Assembly (NCBI GenBank): GCA_003225515.1
Contig: QIAK01000370.1
Coordinates: forward strand, 1 to 5,348
DNA: 5,348 nucleotides
Source of the DNA: Acidobacteriota bacterium
Lineage (GTDB): Bacteria; Acidobacteriota; Terriglobia; Terriglobales; Acidobacteriaceae
Direction: 5' to 3'
Positions within the stretch are counted from its first letter, which is position 1; each line of letters starts with the position of its first letter. A program made the translations under genes and the position numbers. The notes below the pieces were generated by a model. That model made no database searches, was not told the DNA's origin, and was given only the letters and a program-made list of their open reading frames with translations. Positions 1 through 5,293 of the stretch are shown here, piece after piece.

Positions 1-224
1 TACCTCGCATTCTTGTGCCGCTCGGTGCACTCGTGCTGTTTTGGCCTTGGATCTCTGCTTTTGCGTTGATCATCCTTCGCCCATTGATTGCACCCGCGAT
101 TTTCGATTCCACTCCGGTCTTCGCCCTCCCGATCCGCACGGCGGCATCGCTGCCCTTCGCGGTGCTGGCGCTGCTCGCGTGGTTGGTGCGAGTCAATCCC
201 GCGCGGCATCAAGAAGCCGCCTAA
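1..224 (+). CDS. 3' end of a small integral membrane protein (5' partial)
   Basis: The frame is open from the left edge (first whole codon at position 3) to a TAA at 222-224, giving 73 visible residues. They are strongly hydrophobic, with two likely membrane segments. One covers roughly the first 25 residues (rich in L, V, W, F and A, ending near LRPL). The other lies about residues 45-62 (SLPFAVLALLAWLVRV). A short polar tail ending HQEAA follows. The true start lies outside the window, so length and family are unknown; I do not recognise the protein. The last 32 bp overlap the end of the convergent DUF2520 gene. A GCGGC/GCCGC hairpin followed by a T-rich tract sits at the stop codon and fits a real gene end. 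The hydrophobic pattern argues for a genuine coding region, but a chance frame cannot be excluded with the 5' part missing. Confidence 0.5.
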   Translation, partial: PRILVPLGALVLFWPWISAFALIILRPLIAPAIFDSTPVFALPIRTAASLPFAVLALLAWLVRVNPARHQEAA

Positions 225-1113
225 GCGATTTTTTGTTTTTGACTGGCATGTATAGCAGGGCCGAACTCGCCAACTCTGAATAAACGGCGCGAGCGGCGGG
301 CCTTCCGCGCAGTACTCGCAGATGCCTCTTCGCCGTATCCACATCTCCACGGACGATCGGACCACTGAAAGCGCCCGCCACCCCGAAGCGCACATAATTT
401 GCCAGCGTCTGCTGCAGGATCGGAATCATTCTTTCTTTAGCCTCTTTTCGACTTACTCCCGCCAGCGCAGCAACCTGCTCGGTAGTAGCCAGCAGTGCGG
501 TAAACAACGGCGAAGCGAATGTTCCCCAGGCGTGATATGCGGCCTTATCTTTTTTGCGAATGGAATAAGCGCGGCCGCGAACGTCGCGCACCACTCGACG
601 CGCCACCCGTACCGCGACCACATCGCCCTCGATGGCAAATGAAACTCCCGCCAGCGAAGGTCGCGAGCCTCGCACAAAAGTCATCATAGGATGCACCGAC
701 GCCACCGCTGCTCCCCGTCTCCGCAAATCCGATAATTCGTCGCTGCCGAGCGCCCCGCTGGAATGCAGCGCGAGCTTTCCCTTCCAATCGAACGGCTCTG
801 CGTTCCCCCGCCTTCTCGCGGATTTCGCCGGAGGACTCGGATCGCGACCCAACGCCGCGGCTGCCCGGCCGATCTCACCATCAGGCACGCAGAACCAGAC
901 CAGTTCGGCGTTTAGGCCCGCCAGATCACCCACAGCCCGTCCGCCAACCTGCTTGGCCAGCTTAGTCCCCTTCATCCGCGACGTATCCCGCGAACGCACA
1001 ATGATCGCCTCAATCACATATCCGGCGTCCTTCAGTGACCAGGCCAGCGCACTCCCGAAATTTCCCGCTCCCACAATCGCAACCCGCGGCTTCCCCTTCA
1101 TGCCTGGCAGCAT
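193..1113 (-). CDS. Rossmann-like / DUF2520 domain protein (F420-dependent NADP oxidoreductase-like)
   Basis: A 306-residue protein with two recognisable parts. The N-terminal Rossmann domain carries a dinucleotide-binding loop, VAIVGAGNFGSALA (about 11-24), and a second strand ending in VWFCVPD (72-78). The C-terminal DUF2520-type region has the family's typical motifs: LHSSGAL (116-122), SVHPMMTF (139-146), YHAWGTFASPLF (193-204) and SGPIVRGDVDTAKRHL (250-265). The fold resembles NADP-dependent reductases of the 6-phosphogluconate dehydrogenase/F420 oxidoreductase type, so a cytoplasmic NAD(P)-linked role is inferred; the substrate is unknown. A basic, proline-containing stretch at about 90-113 looks like a lineage-specific insertion. 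I chose the ATG at 1111-1113, with GGAAG 10 nt upstream on the minus strand; a second in-frame ATG four codons in (1099-1101) is possible. The gene is divergent from the Nudix gene and overlaps the leftmost gene tail to tail by 32 bp. Confidence 0.88.
   Translation of the reverse strand: MLPGMKGKPRVAIVGAGNFGSALAWSLKDAGYVIEAIIVRSRDTSRMKGTKLAKQVGGRAVGDLAGLNAELVWFCVPDGEIGRAAAALGRDPSPPAKSARRRGNAEPFDWKGKLALHSSGALGSDELSDLRRRGAAVASVHPMMTFVRGSRPSLAGVSFAIEGDVVAVRVARRVVRDVRGRAYSIRKKDKAAYHAWGTFASPLFTALLATTEQVAALAGVSRKEAKERMIPILQQTLANYVRFGVAGAFSGPIVRGDVDTAKRHLRVLRGRPAARAVYSELASSALLYMPVKNKKSLRRLLDAARD
203..240 (+). terminator. Candidate intrinsic terminator of the leftmost gene
   Basis: GCGGC (203-207) can pair with GCCGC (216-220) around an 8-nt loop. 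A T-rich run, six T after an A and then G and five more T, spans about 229-240. The stem straddles the end of the coding region and the T tract follows the TAA at 222-224. An 8-nt gap between stem and T run makes it weaker than a textbook terminator. The same bases also encode the lysine-rich C-terminus of the opposing gene, so the T tract may simply reflect those Lys/Asn codons. Confidence 0.35.
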
Positions 1114-1141
1114 AGCAGACTAGCTTCCAACTCCTGCGACT

Positions 1142-1179
1142 CGGCTTCCTGACGCCTCACGTTGGGAACTCGGAAGCCG
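1142..1179. repeat. 8-bp inverted repeat in the divergent promoter region
   Basis: CGGCTTCC (1142-1149) is the exact reverse complement of GGAAGCCG (1172-1179), with 22 bp between. The 6-mer ACTCGG also occurs as a direct repeat at 1139-1144 and 1168-1173. The repeat fills much of the 79-bp gap between the divergent DUF2520 and Nudix genes. It ends just before the TATATT hexamer of the Nudix gene, so it could be an operator for either gene. A chance 8-bp match is possible; no regulator family is recognised. Confidence 0.4.
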
Positions 1180-1180
1180 C

Positions 1181-1186
1181 TATATT
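1181..1186 (+). promoter_or_regulatory. Candidate -10 element (TATATT) for the Nudix gene
   Basis: TATATT matches the sigma70 -10 consensus at 5 of 6 positions and ends 6 nt before the ATG at 1193. This places the expected transcription start on, or within a base or two of, the A of the start codon. No Shine-Dalgarno sequence lies at a normal distance, which fits a leaderless mRNA. No good -35 box is visible at 16-18 bp spacing, so the call rests on the hexamer and its position. Confidence 0.35.
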
Positions 1187-1192
1187 GTTCGC

Positions 1193-1807
1193 ATGGCAAA
1201 ATTTTCCCGCAAACCTTCCGCCGGCAAACCCACCAAAGCCCGAGTCCTCTCCTCGAAAACCGTCTATCGCGGACCGGTCTTCTGGGTGACGACCGATCAG
1301 GTTCAGGAACCAGGCGGCATCCAGGTTCGCCGCGACGTCATTCGCCACTCGGGCTCGGTCGTGGTACTCGCGGTGGACGATTCCGGTGCGACCCCTCGCG
1401 TCCTTCTCGAACGACAGTACCGCCATGCCGCTTCGGATTATTTGTGGGAGTTGCCGGCGGGACGCATCGATCCCGGCGAGAAGGAACTCACCGCCGCCAA
1501 GCGCGAACTGCTCGAGGAAACCGGATACGCCGCCAGGCATTGGCGGCGCATTCTAAAGTTCTACGCGAGCCCCGGGTTCGTTGCTGAAACCATGGCCGTC
1601 TTCATGGCAACGGGCCTGCGCGCCGGAGTGGCGCAACCCGAGGAGGACGAGATCATCCACAAACGCATGGTTCCTCTTCCCACGGCGGTGAACATGGTGC
1701 TCCGCGGAACCATTCAGGATGCCAAGACGATTTCTTCTGTCTTATGGCTCGATAATGTTTGCCGCGCGAAAGGTATAAAAAAAGCGCAAAAAAACTCAGA
1801 TAGCTAA
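1193..1807 (+). CDS. Nudix hydrolase, ADP-ribose pyrophosphatase type
   Basis: A 204-residue cytoplasmic hydrolase with a complete Nudix box at residues 90-112, fitting GX5EX7REUXEEXGU. The conserved residues are G90, E96, R104, E105, E108, E109 and G111; the glutamates of the REXXEE core bind the catalytic divalent metals. Before the box come the VLLERQYRHA strand and the WELPAGR segment, typical of the NudF/ADP-ribose pyrophosphatase subgroup. After it, YASPGF followed by E132 (124-132) is also characteristic of that subgroup. The expected reaction is ADP-ribose to AMP and ribose 5-phosphate, or a related nucleoside diphosphate sugar; exact substrate preference cannot be read from sequence. 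Length is normal for the family. The ATG at 1193 is preceded by no clear Shine-Dalgarno but by a -10-like TATATT ending 6 nt upstream. The lysine-rich C-terminus (KKAQKNSDS) is encoded partly by two A7 tracts (1777-1783 and 1788-1794). Confidence 0.93.
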   Translation: MAKFSRKPSAGKPTKARVLSSKTVYRGPVFWVTTDQVQEPGGIQVRRDVIRHSGSVVVLAVDDSGATPRVLLERQYRHAASDYLWELPAGRIDPGEKELTAAKRELLEETGYAARHWRRILKFYASPGFVAETMAVFMATGLRAGVAQPEEDEIIHKRMVPLPTAVNMVLRGTIQDAKTISSVLWLDNVCRAKGIKKAQKNSDS

Positions 1808-1838
1808 CCCCATGAGAGTTTTGGACTTGCGTGCGGTG

Positions 1839-1858
1839 TCGTACTTTTTTTTGTACGA
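1839..1858. repeat. Perfect 6-bp inverted repeat with an 8-T loop
   Basis: TCGTAC (1839-1844) and GTACGA (1853-1858) are exact reverse complements separated by eight T. It lies 31 bp after the Nudix stop codon and 6 bp before the TTGACA box of the cold-shock gene promoter. The T tract is in the loop, not after the stem, so it is not a standard intrinsic terminator. It could be an operator or a T-tract element next to the -35 box, or a weak hairpin ending Nudix transcripts. Confidence 0.5.
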
Positions 1859-1864
1859 TGGGAA

Positions 1865-1893
1865 TTGACAGCCTACCTCTTTCGGACCAGAAT
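1865..1893 (+). promoter_or_regulatory. Sigma70-like promoter of the cold-shock gene
   Basis: A perfect -35 hexamer TTGACA (1865-1870) is followed after exactly 17 bp by CAGAAT (1888-1893), which matches the -10 consensus at 4 of 6 positions. The predicted transcription start is near 1900. That leaves a leader of about 70 nt before the GTG start at 1969, consistent with the long leaders of many cold-shock mRNAs. This is the best promoter match I found in the window. Confidence 0.6.
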
Positions 1894-1899
1894 GCATCC

Positions 1900-1968
1900 T
1901 ATTGCGGACTTTTGAATGGCAGGCACGCCCATTGGCCCCCAGTAGGACGTGCGGAAAGAAGGCTTTAC
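1900..1968 (+). promoter_or_regulatory. Structured 5' leader of the cold-shock mRNA with ribosome binding site
   Basis: Two short stems can form but not together. AATGG (1915-1919) pairs with CCATT (1929-1933). GCACG (1923-1927), which lies in the loop of the first stem, pairs with CGTGC (1948-1952), just upstream of the ribosome binding site. The Shine-Dalgarno GAAGG (1958-1962, within a purine-rich AAAGAAGG) sits 6 nt before the GTG start and decides it. By analogy with temperature-sensing cspA leaders, the alternative stems could affect RBS access. That is inference from 5-bp stems, and the start of the leader depends on the predicted promoter. Confidence 0.4.
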
Positions 1969-2178
1969 GTGGAACGTCTGAAAGGGACCGTAAAGTGGTT
2001 CAACAACGCTAAGGGATACGGCTTCATTGGGCGCTCGGATGGGCCCGACGTATTCGTTCACTACAGCGCAATCACGTCCGAAGGATACAAGAGTTTGCAG
2101 GAGGGCGACCCGGTGGAGTTCGAAATCACCGAGGGTCAAAAGGGTCCCCAAGCGGCGAACGTGATCAAGGCTGCGTAA
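1969..2178 (+). CDS. Cold-shock domain protein (CspA family)
   Basis: A 69-residue single cold-shock domain, normal length for the family. The RNA-binding motifs are intact: RNP1 as KGYGFI (15-20) after KWFNNAKG, and RNP2 as VFVHY (28-32), followed by SAI. The C-terminal strand KGPQAANV (58-65) is also typical. Such proteins bind single-stranded RNA and DNA and act as RNA chaperones in the cytoplasm; many are cold- or growth-phase-induced, though not all, and the sequence alone does not say which. The frame is open further upstream to about 1831, but that extension runs through the promoter and has no cold-shock features. I chose the GTG at 1969 because it gives the family N-terminus (MERLKGTVKWF) and has GAAGG 6 nt upstream. 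The gene has its own promoter and appears monocistronic. Confidence 0.93.
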   Translation: MERLKGTVKWFNNAKGYGFIGRSDGPDVFVHYSAITSEGYKSLQEGDPVEFEITEGQKGPQAANVIKAA

Positions 2179-2194
2179 GCGCTACTCCGGTTAG

Positions 2195-2209
2195 GCGTCG
2201 ACGCGACGC
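2195..2209 (+). terminator. GC-rich hairpin after the cold-shock gene
   Basis: GCGTCG (2195-2200) and CGACGC (2204-2209) form a perfect 6-bp stem with a 3-nt loop, starting 16 nt after the csp stop codon. No T run follows, so this is at best a weak or Rho-assisted end, or an mRNA-stabilising 3' hairpin. Confidence 0.35.
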
Positions 2210-2247
2210 GATGTACTTCGGCGCGCATCCGGGAGTCTGATCTCGGC

Positions 2248-2403
2248 ATGAACCGAGAAACCGCGCTCAATGTGTTCCTCGGCCTTGTCCTCATCTTGGT
2301 CTTTGCTGTCCTTGTTGCCGCTGGCTTGGCGGCGATAGCATTGCCATTCTATGCAGCCGATCTGGCGGTGAAGCAGTTTTCCCCAGAGTTTCCCATTCAT
2401 TAG
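2248..2403 (+). CDS. Possible 51-residue single-pass membrane protein
   Basis: ATG at 2248 to TAG at 2401-2403. After a short polar start (MNRET), residues about 8-34 are almost entirely hydrophobic (L, V, A, I, F, G), giving one membrane helix. A short tail ending FSPEFPIH follows. A weak Shine-Dalgarno GGGAG (2231-2235) lies 12 nt upstream, a little far. Third codon positions are moderately GC-rich, consistent with coding. I do not recognise a family. Immediately after the stop, a different frame continues with membrane-like sequence, so this may be the 5' part of a frameshifted gene rather than a stand-alone small protein. Confidence 0.4.
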   Translation: MNRETALNVFLGLVLILVFAVLVAAGLAAIALPFYAADLAVKQFSPEFPIH

Positions 2404-2672
2404 ACCTCGAGTTCTACGGCCTTTTGGGTCTAGCGTGGCTTATCTCAGGAATCGTGGACTTACGAAAGCGACTCTGGCGCAGTGCATTCCTATCCTTGGC
2501 AATGATGCTGTCGTCTCCGTCTGGTTGGCCGATCCGCATTCACCAGCCGGGCGGGACACCTTTTGGTCCATCTAGATTGTCGCCATGTTGCTGGGTGCCC
2601 GTCAGAAATCTCCTATTACTCGGTCAGAGTTCTTCCTTGGCGCGGCGATTGTCAGCTGCATTCTGGCGTTGA
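2403..2672 (+). pseudogene. Hydrophobic reading frame without a good start; possible frameshifted remnant
   Basis: The frame picks up exactly where the 2248-2403 frame stops, shifted by one base. It reads LEFYGLLGLAWLISGIVDLRKRLW and then SAFLSLAMMLSS, which looks like a membrane helix, a basic loop and a second helix. After about 2520 it degenerates into Pro/Ser/Cys/Arg-rich sequence that does not look like protein, until a stop at 2670-2672. The only start in a sensible place is a TTG at 2424 with no good Shine-Dalgarno. It could be the continuation of the upstream small frame after an indel near 2395-2403, or a chance open frame. Low confidence. Confidence 0.25.
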
Positions 2673-2818
2673 ATACCGGTCTCCTCGGTTTCGGTGTGTT
2701 CGCTCAAGCGGCTTGGAGTTGCACCGTGCTCGCAGCATTCGCATGGTTTGTCATCCCCCTGCGACGTATTCAATCCGCGAACCGGAGCGAGCATCCCGCC
2801 ACGCCAAGCGCTGCCTGA
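2585..2818 (+). CDS. Possible 77-residue two-helix membrane protein
   Basis: ATG at 2585 to TGA at 2816-2818. Residues about 15-40 (FFLGAAIVSCILALNTGLLGFGVF) and about 42-59 (AWSCTVLAAFAWFVIPL) are hydrophobic and would give two membrane helices; a basic, polar tail follows. An in-frame TAG at 2573-2575 limits extension upstream. No Shine-Dalgarno is visible before the ATG. It ends 43 nt before the probable polX start and could be cotranscribed with it. I do not recognise a family. It is in a third frame relative to the two hydrophobic frames just upstream, so it may be an independent small gene or the last piece of a decayed one. Confidence 0.4.
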   Translation: MLLGARQKSPITRSEFFLGAAIVSCILALNTGLLGFGVFAQAAWSCTVLAAFAWFVIPLRRIQSANRSEHPATPSAA

Positions 2819-2861
2819 AAATTACCGCACTCCTGGCTCTCTGTTCCCAACTCGTTTAACC

Positions 2862-4616
2862 TTGTTCAAACCCACGGACAACAAGGCTATTGCCAACATT
2901 CTGTACGAGACCGCCGACCTGCTCGAAATCGATGGGCAGGATTCCTTCCGTATCCGCTCCTATCGCAACGCCGCCCAGGCCATCGAGAATCACTCGCAGC
3001 AAATTAAGGATCTCATCTCGGACCCCAAGCAAGTTCTCGCCATTCCCGGCGTCGGCAAGGGCATGCTCCGCAACCTGCAAGACCTTCTCAGAGACGGCAA
3101 GCTGGCCTTGCAAAGCGAATTGCTCGAGAAATATCACCCGTCGATGTTGCAACTGCTGAAGATTCAAGGCCTCGGCCCCAAGACCATCGCGCTCATCTGG
3201 AGCGCCCACAAAGTCTGTGACGTTGACGGAGTTGAGAAGTTGGCGCTGGAAGGAAAGATTCGCGAGTTGCCTCGCATGGGAGAGAAGCACGAAGCCAAGC
3301 TGCTGAAGTCCATCGCGGACTATCGCCGCATTAGCGGGCGATTCCTGATCGATGCCGCCGAAATCGAATGCGAAAAAGTCACTGAATATATTGCGCGGTT
3401 TTCGGGCATCGAAAAGATCACGCCCGCGGGATCGCTACGCCGCGGCCGCGACACCGTCGGAGACCTCGACATCCTCGTCACCGGAAGCGCTTGCACCACC
3501 GAGGAAGGCCGCCAGCAAGCCATTTCCCACGTCGCAAAATATCCGCCAATCATGGACGTGATCGCCAGCGGCGACAACAAAATCAGCTTCCACGTGCGCA
3601 GCGGCATGCAGGTCGACGTCCGCCTGCTACCGCCCGACTCCTTCGGCGCCGCCATGCAGTACTTCACCGGATCCAAGGCGCACAACGTGGCGCTACGCCA
3701 GCGCGCCCTGAAAATGAAGTACACCCTGAATGAATACAGCCTGGCTGAACTCGAAGGCGGGAAGCCGGTCGCGGGTAAAACTGAGGAAGAAATTTACGCC
3801 AAACTGAACCTCGACTACATTCCGCCGGAGATGCGCGAGAACCTCGGCGAAATCGATCTGGCGCAAAACCATTCCCTGCCGCGCTTACTCACTCAAGCCG
3901 ACATAAAAGGCGACGTCCACATGCACACCGTCGAAACCGACGGTCGCAACACCATCGCCGAAATGGCCGAGGCCGCGAAAGCACGTGGGTACAAGTACAT
4001 GGCCATTACCGATCACTCCAAAAATCTTGCCTTCGCGAACGGGCTCGATGACAGTCGGGCAATCGCTCACATCCAGCGTATTCGCGAAGCAGATAAGCAA
4101 ATCGAAGGCATCAACATCTTTGCCGGAATTGAAGTCGACATCCTCGCCGACGGCGACCTCGATCTCTCCAATGACGTGCTCGCCCAAATGGACATCGTGA
4201 TCGCCAGCGTGCATTCCGTATTCAATCAGGAACCCGCAAAGATGACCGAACGACTGCTGAAAGCGATCGAGAATCCGAATACGTCTCTCATCGGACATCC
4301 TACGGGCCGCATCCAGTTGCGACGCGACGCCTATGCCTTCGACATGCACGCCGTACTCACCGCTGCCGCCAAACACAAAGTGGCCATGGAACTGAATGCC
4401 TATCCCGACCGCCTCGACCTGAATGATGTGAACCTGCGGCAAGCCAAGCAGCATGGCGTGAAGATCGTCATCAACACCGACGCCCACCACACCTCGCACA
4501 TGGAGAAAATTCGCTACGGCATCCTGCAAGCCCGCCGCGCATGGCTCACCAACGACGACGTCCTTAACACGCTTCCCGTGGAGAAGTTCGCGGAGGCCAT
4601 GAAGCACGCCTGGTAA
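2862..4616 (+). CDS. polX: PolX-family DNA polymerase / 3'-5' exonuclease with PHP domain
   Basis: Numbering from TTG 2862 gives 584 residues, close to the usual 570-580. The N-terminal 8-kDa-like region (FRIRSYRNAAQAI) and helix-hairpin-helix elements IPGVGKGML (61-69), IQGLGPKTIAL (101-111) and LPRMGEKH (136-143) bind gapped DNA. The polymerase palm has AGSLRRG followed by GDLD (catalytic D201, D203), the third aspartate D252 in QVDVR, and YFTGSKAHN (267-275). The C-terminal PHP phosphoesterase has H353, H355, D360, D384-H385, E424, H451, H479 and the DAH motif D540/H542, a full metal-ligand set. Expected role: filling short gaps and trimming 3' ends in base excision or end repair, in the cytoplasm. 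The frame is open back to 2694, but family homology begins around TDNKAIANILYETADLL, so I chose TTG 2862; no ATG lies nearby and no clear Shine-Dalgarno precedes it. Function is near certain, the start less so. Confidence 0.95.
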   Translation: MFKPTDNKAIANILYETADLLEIDGQDSFRIRSYRNAAQAIENHSQQIKDLISDPKQVLAIPGVGKGMLRNLQDLLRDGKLALQSELLEKYHPSMLQLLKIQGLGPKTIALIWSAHKVCDVDGVEKLALEGKIRELPRMGEKHEAKLLKSIADYRRISGRFLIDAAEIECEKVTEYIARFSGIEKITPAGSLRRGRDTVGDLDILVTGSACTTEEGRQQAISHVAKYPPIMDVIASGDNKISFHVRSGMQVDVRLLPPDSFGAAMQYFTGSKAHNVALRQRALKMKYTLNEYSLAELEGGKPVAGKTEEEIYAKLNLDYIPPEMRENLGEIDLAQNHSLPRLLTQADIKGDVHMHTVETDGRNTIAEMAEAAKARGYKYMAITDHSKNLAFANGLDDSRAIAHIQRIREADKQIEGINIFAGIEVDILADGDLDLSNDVLAQMDIVIASVHSVFNQEPAKMTERLLKAIENPNTSLIGHPTGRIQLRRDAYAFDMHAVLTAAAKHKVAMELNAYPDRLDLNDVNLRQAKQHGVKIVINTDAHHTSHMEKIRYGILQARRAWLTNDDVLNTLPVEKFAEAMKHAW

Positions 4617-4683
4617 GAAACCGATGGAACATCAACGGAGCGCCAACCTTACTCCGCGGGTCGCATCCCGCCGCGCGCAAGCG

Positions 4684-4702
4684 TAGAATCGGCGGATAGA
4701 AC
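4684..4702 (+). promoter_or_regulatory. Candidate -10 elements before the last complete gene
   Basis: TAGAAT (4684-4689) and TAGAAC (4697-4702) both resemble the -10 consensus. The second ends 6 nt before the ATG at 4709, the same distance as TATATT before the Nudix ATG. No Shine-Dalgarno precedes 4709. No clear -35 box is seen at the right spacing for either, so this is a positional argument only. Upstream, CGGAG/CTCCG (4636-4640/4652-4656) and GCGGG/CCCGC (4656-4660/4667-4671) could form small hairpins after polX, but without a T run. Confidence 0.3.
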
Positions 4703-4708
4703 AAGCCT

Positions 4709-5293
4709 ATGCCCGACCAACCTCCCGCTCCCGCACCGAACCCCGGCACACCCGTCGCGTCTACAGGTCCAACCATCAACATTGGCGAAGAATACGGCAC
4801 CGCAAAGAAAAATCTTCCGCCTGCAAAAATCCTGCTGCTCGCCGTTGCCGGCGTGGTCATCATCGTAATTGTTGCGTCTTTCCTGAAGCGCGCCAAGCCG
4901 CAGGCCTCAGGCTCTCTCGACAACGTGGCCGCGGTCGAGATTCCGGGGCAGAACGCCACCATGACGGCCCTGACATTCACCATCCGCAATACCAGCGACA
5001 AGACTCTTTACGTCCGCAGCCTGGAGGGCAAAATTAATGCGCCCACCGGAGAGTCCACCGCCGACGCGGTATCCGCGGTCGACTTCGATCGCTACTTTCA
5101 GGCATTTCCGCAGCTGAAGACCAGCGCGCAGCCCGCGCTTTCACCCGAAACCAAGATTGAGCCCAATGAAACCGTCGCTCGCACCATCATCGTCGCTTTC
5201 CCGGTGACTCTCGATCAATTCAACAAGCGCACCGCCACCAGCGTGATCATCTGGCCCTATAACGAGACCGTCCCAGTCGAACTCAAAAAGTGA
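4709..5293 (+). CDS. Single-pass membrane-anchored protein with extracytoplasmic beta-rich domain, unknown function
   Basis: A 194-residue protein. A Pro/Ala-rich, presumably cytoplasmic N-terminus (1-40) is followed by one strong membrane helix at 41-59, which is Leu/Ile/Val/Ala-rich and flanked by lysines on both sides. A soluble domain (about 66-194) comes next, with alternating hydrophobic strands such as LTFTIRNTSDKTLYVRSLEGKI (88-109) and RTIIVAFP (158-165). The pattern suggests a small Ig-like or FxLYD/DUF2393-like beta-sandwich outside the cytoplasm, but I cannot assign it firmly. There is no cleavable signal peptide or lipobox. The ATG at 4709 gives a full membrane anchor and is preceded by -10-like hexamers rather than a Shine-Dalgarno. 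Its stop codon overlaps a possible GTG start of the next gene, suggesting a two-gene operon continuing beyond the window. No enzyme motif is visible. Confidence 0.8.
   Translation: MPDQPPAPAPNPGTPVASTGPTINIGEEYGTAKKNLPPAKILLLAVAGVVIIVIVASFLKRAKPQASGSLDNVAAVEIPGQNATMTALTFTIRNTSDKTLYVRSLEGKINAPTGESTADAVSAVDFDRYFQAFPQLKTSAQPALSPETKIEPNETVARTIIVAFPVTLDQFNKRTATSVIIWPYNETVPVELKK

Noticed and set aside
632..1123. Plus-strand open frame (163 codons) opposite the DUF2520 gene
   Set aside because: It covers the Rossmann domain coding region on the opposite strand; low-complexity Ser/Pro/Ala/Arg translation typical of a shadow frame.
1157..1540. Minus-strand open frame opposite the Nudix gene
   Set aside because: The plus strand here carries a perfect Nudix box; the antisense translation is Gly/Ala/Phe-rich with no motif.
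1831..1968. N-terminal extension of the cold-shock protein to an upstream GTG or to the ATG at 1858
   Set aside because: The extension runs through the TTGACA/CAGAAT promoter, has no cold-shock homology, and the GTG at 1969 has a well-placed GAAGG and gives the standard family length.
2856..3290. Minus-strand open frame opposite the N-terminal part of polX
   Set aside because: Antisense shadow of a clear plus-strand gene; Leu/Gln-rich translation without domain features.
3885..4607. Long minus-strand open frame (240 codons) opposite polX
   Set aside because: It lies antisense to the PHP domain, whose motifs are fully conserved on the plus strand. Its His/Val/Gly-rich translation mirrors the plus-strand codon bias and matches no family I know.
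4636..4671. Small hairpins after polX as an intrinsic terminator
   Set aside because: Stems are only 5 bp and no T run follows either of them.
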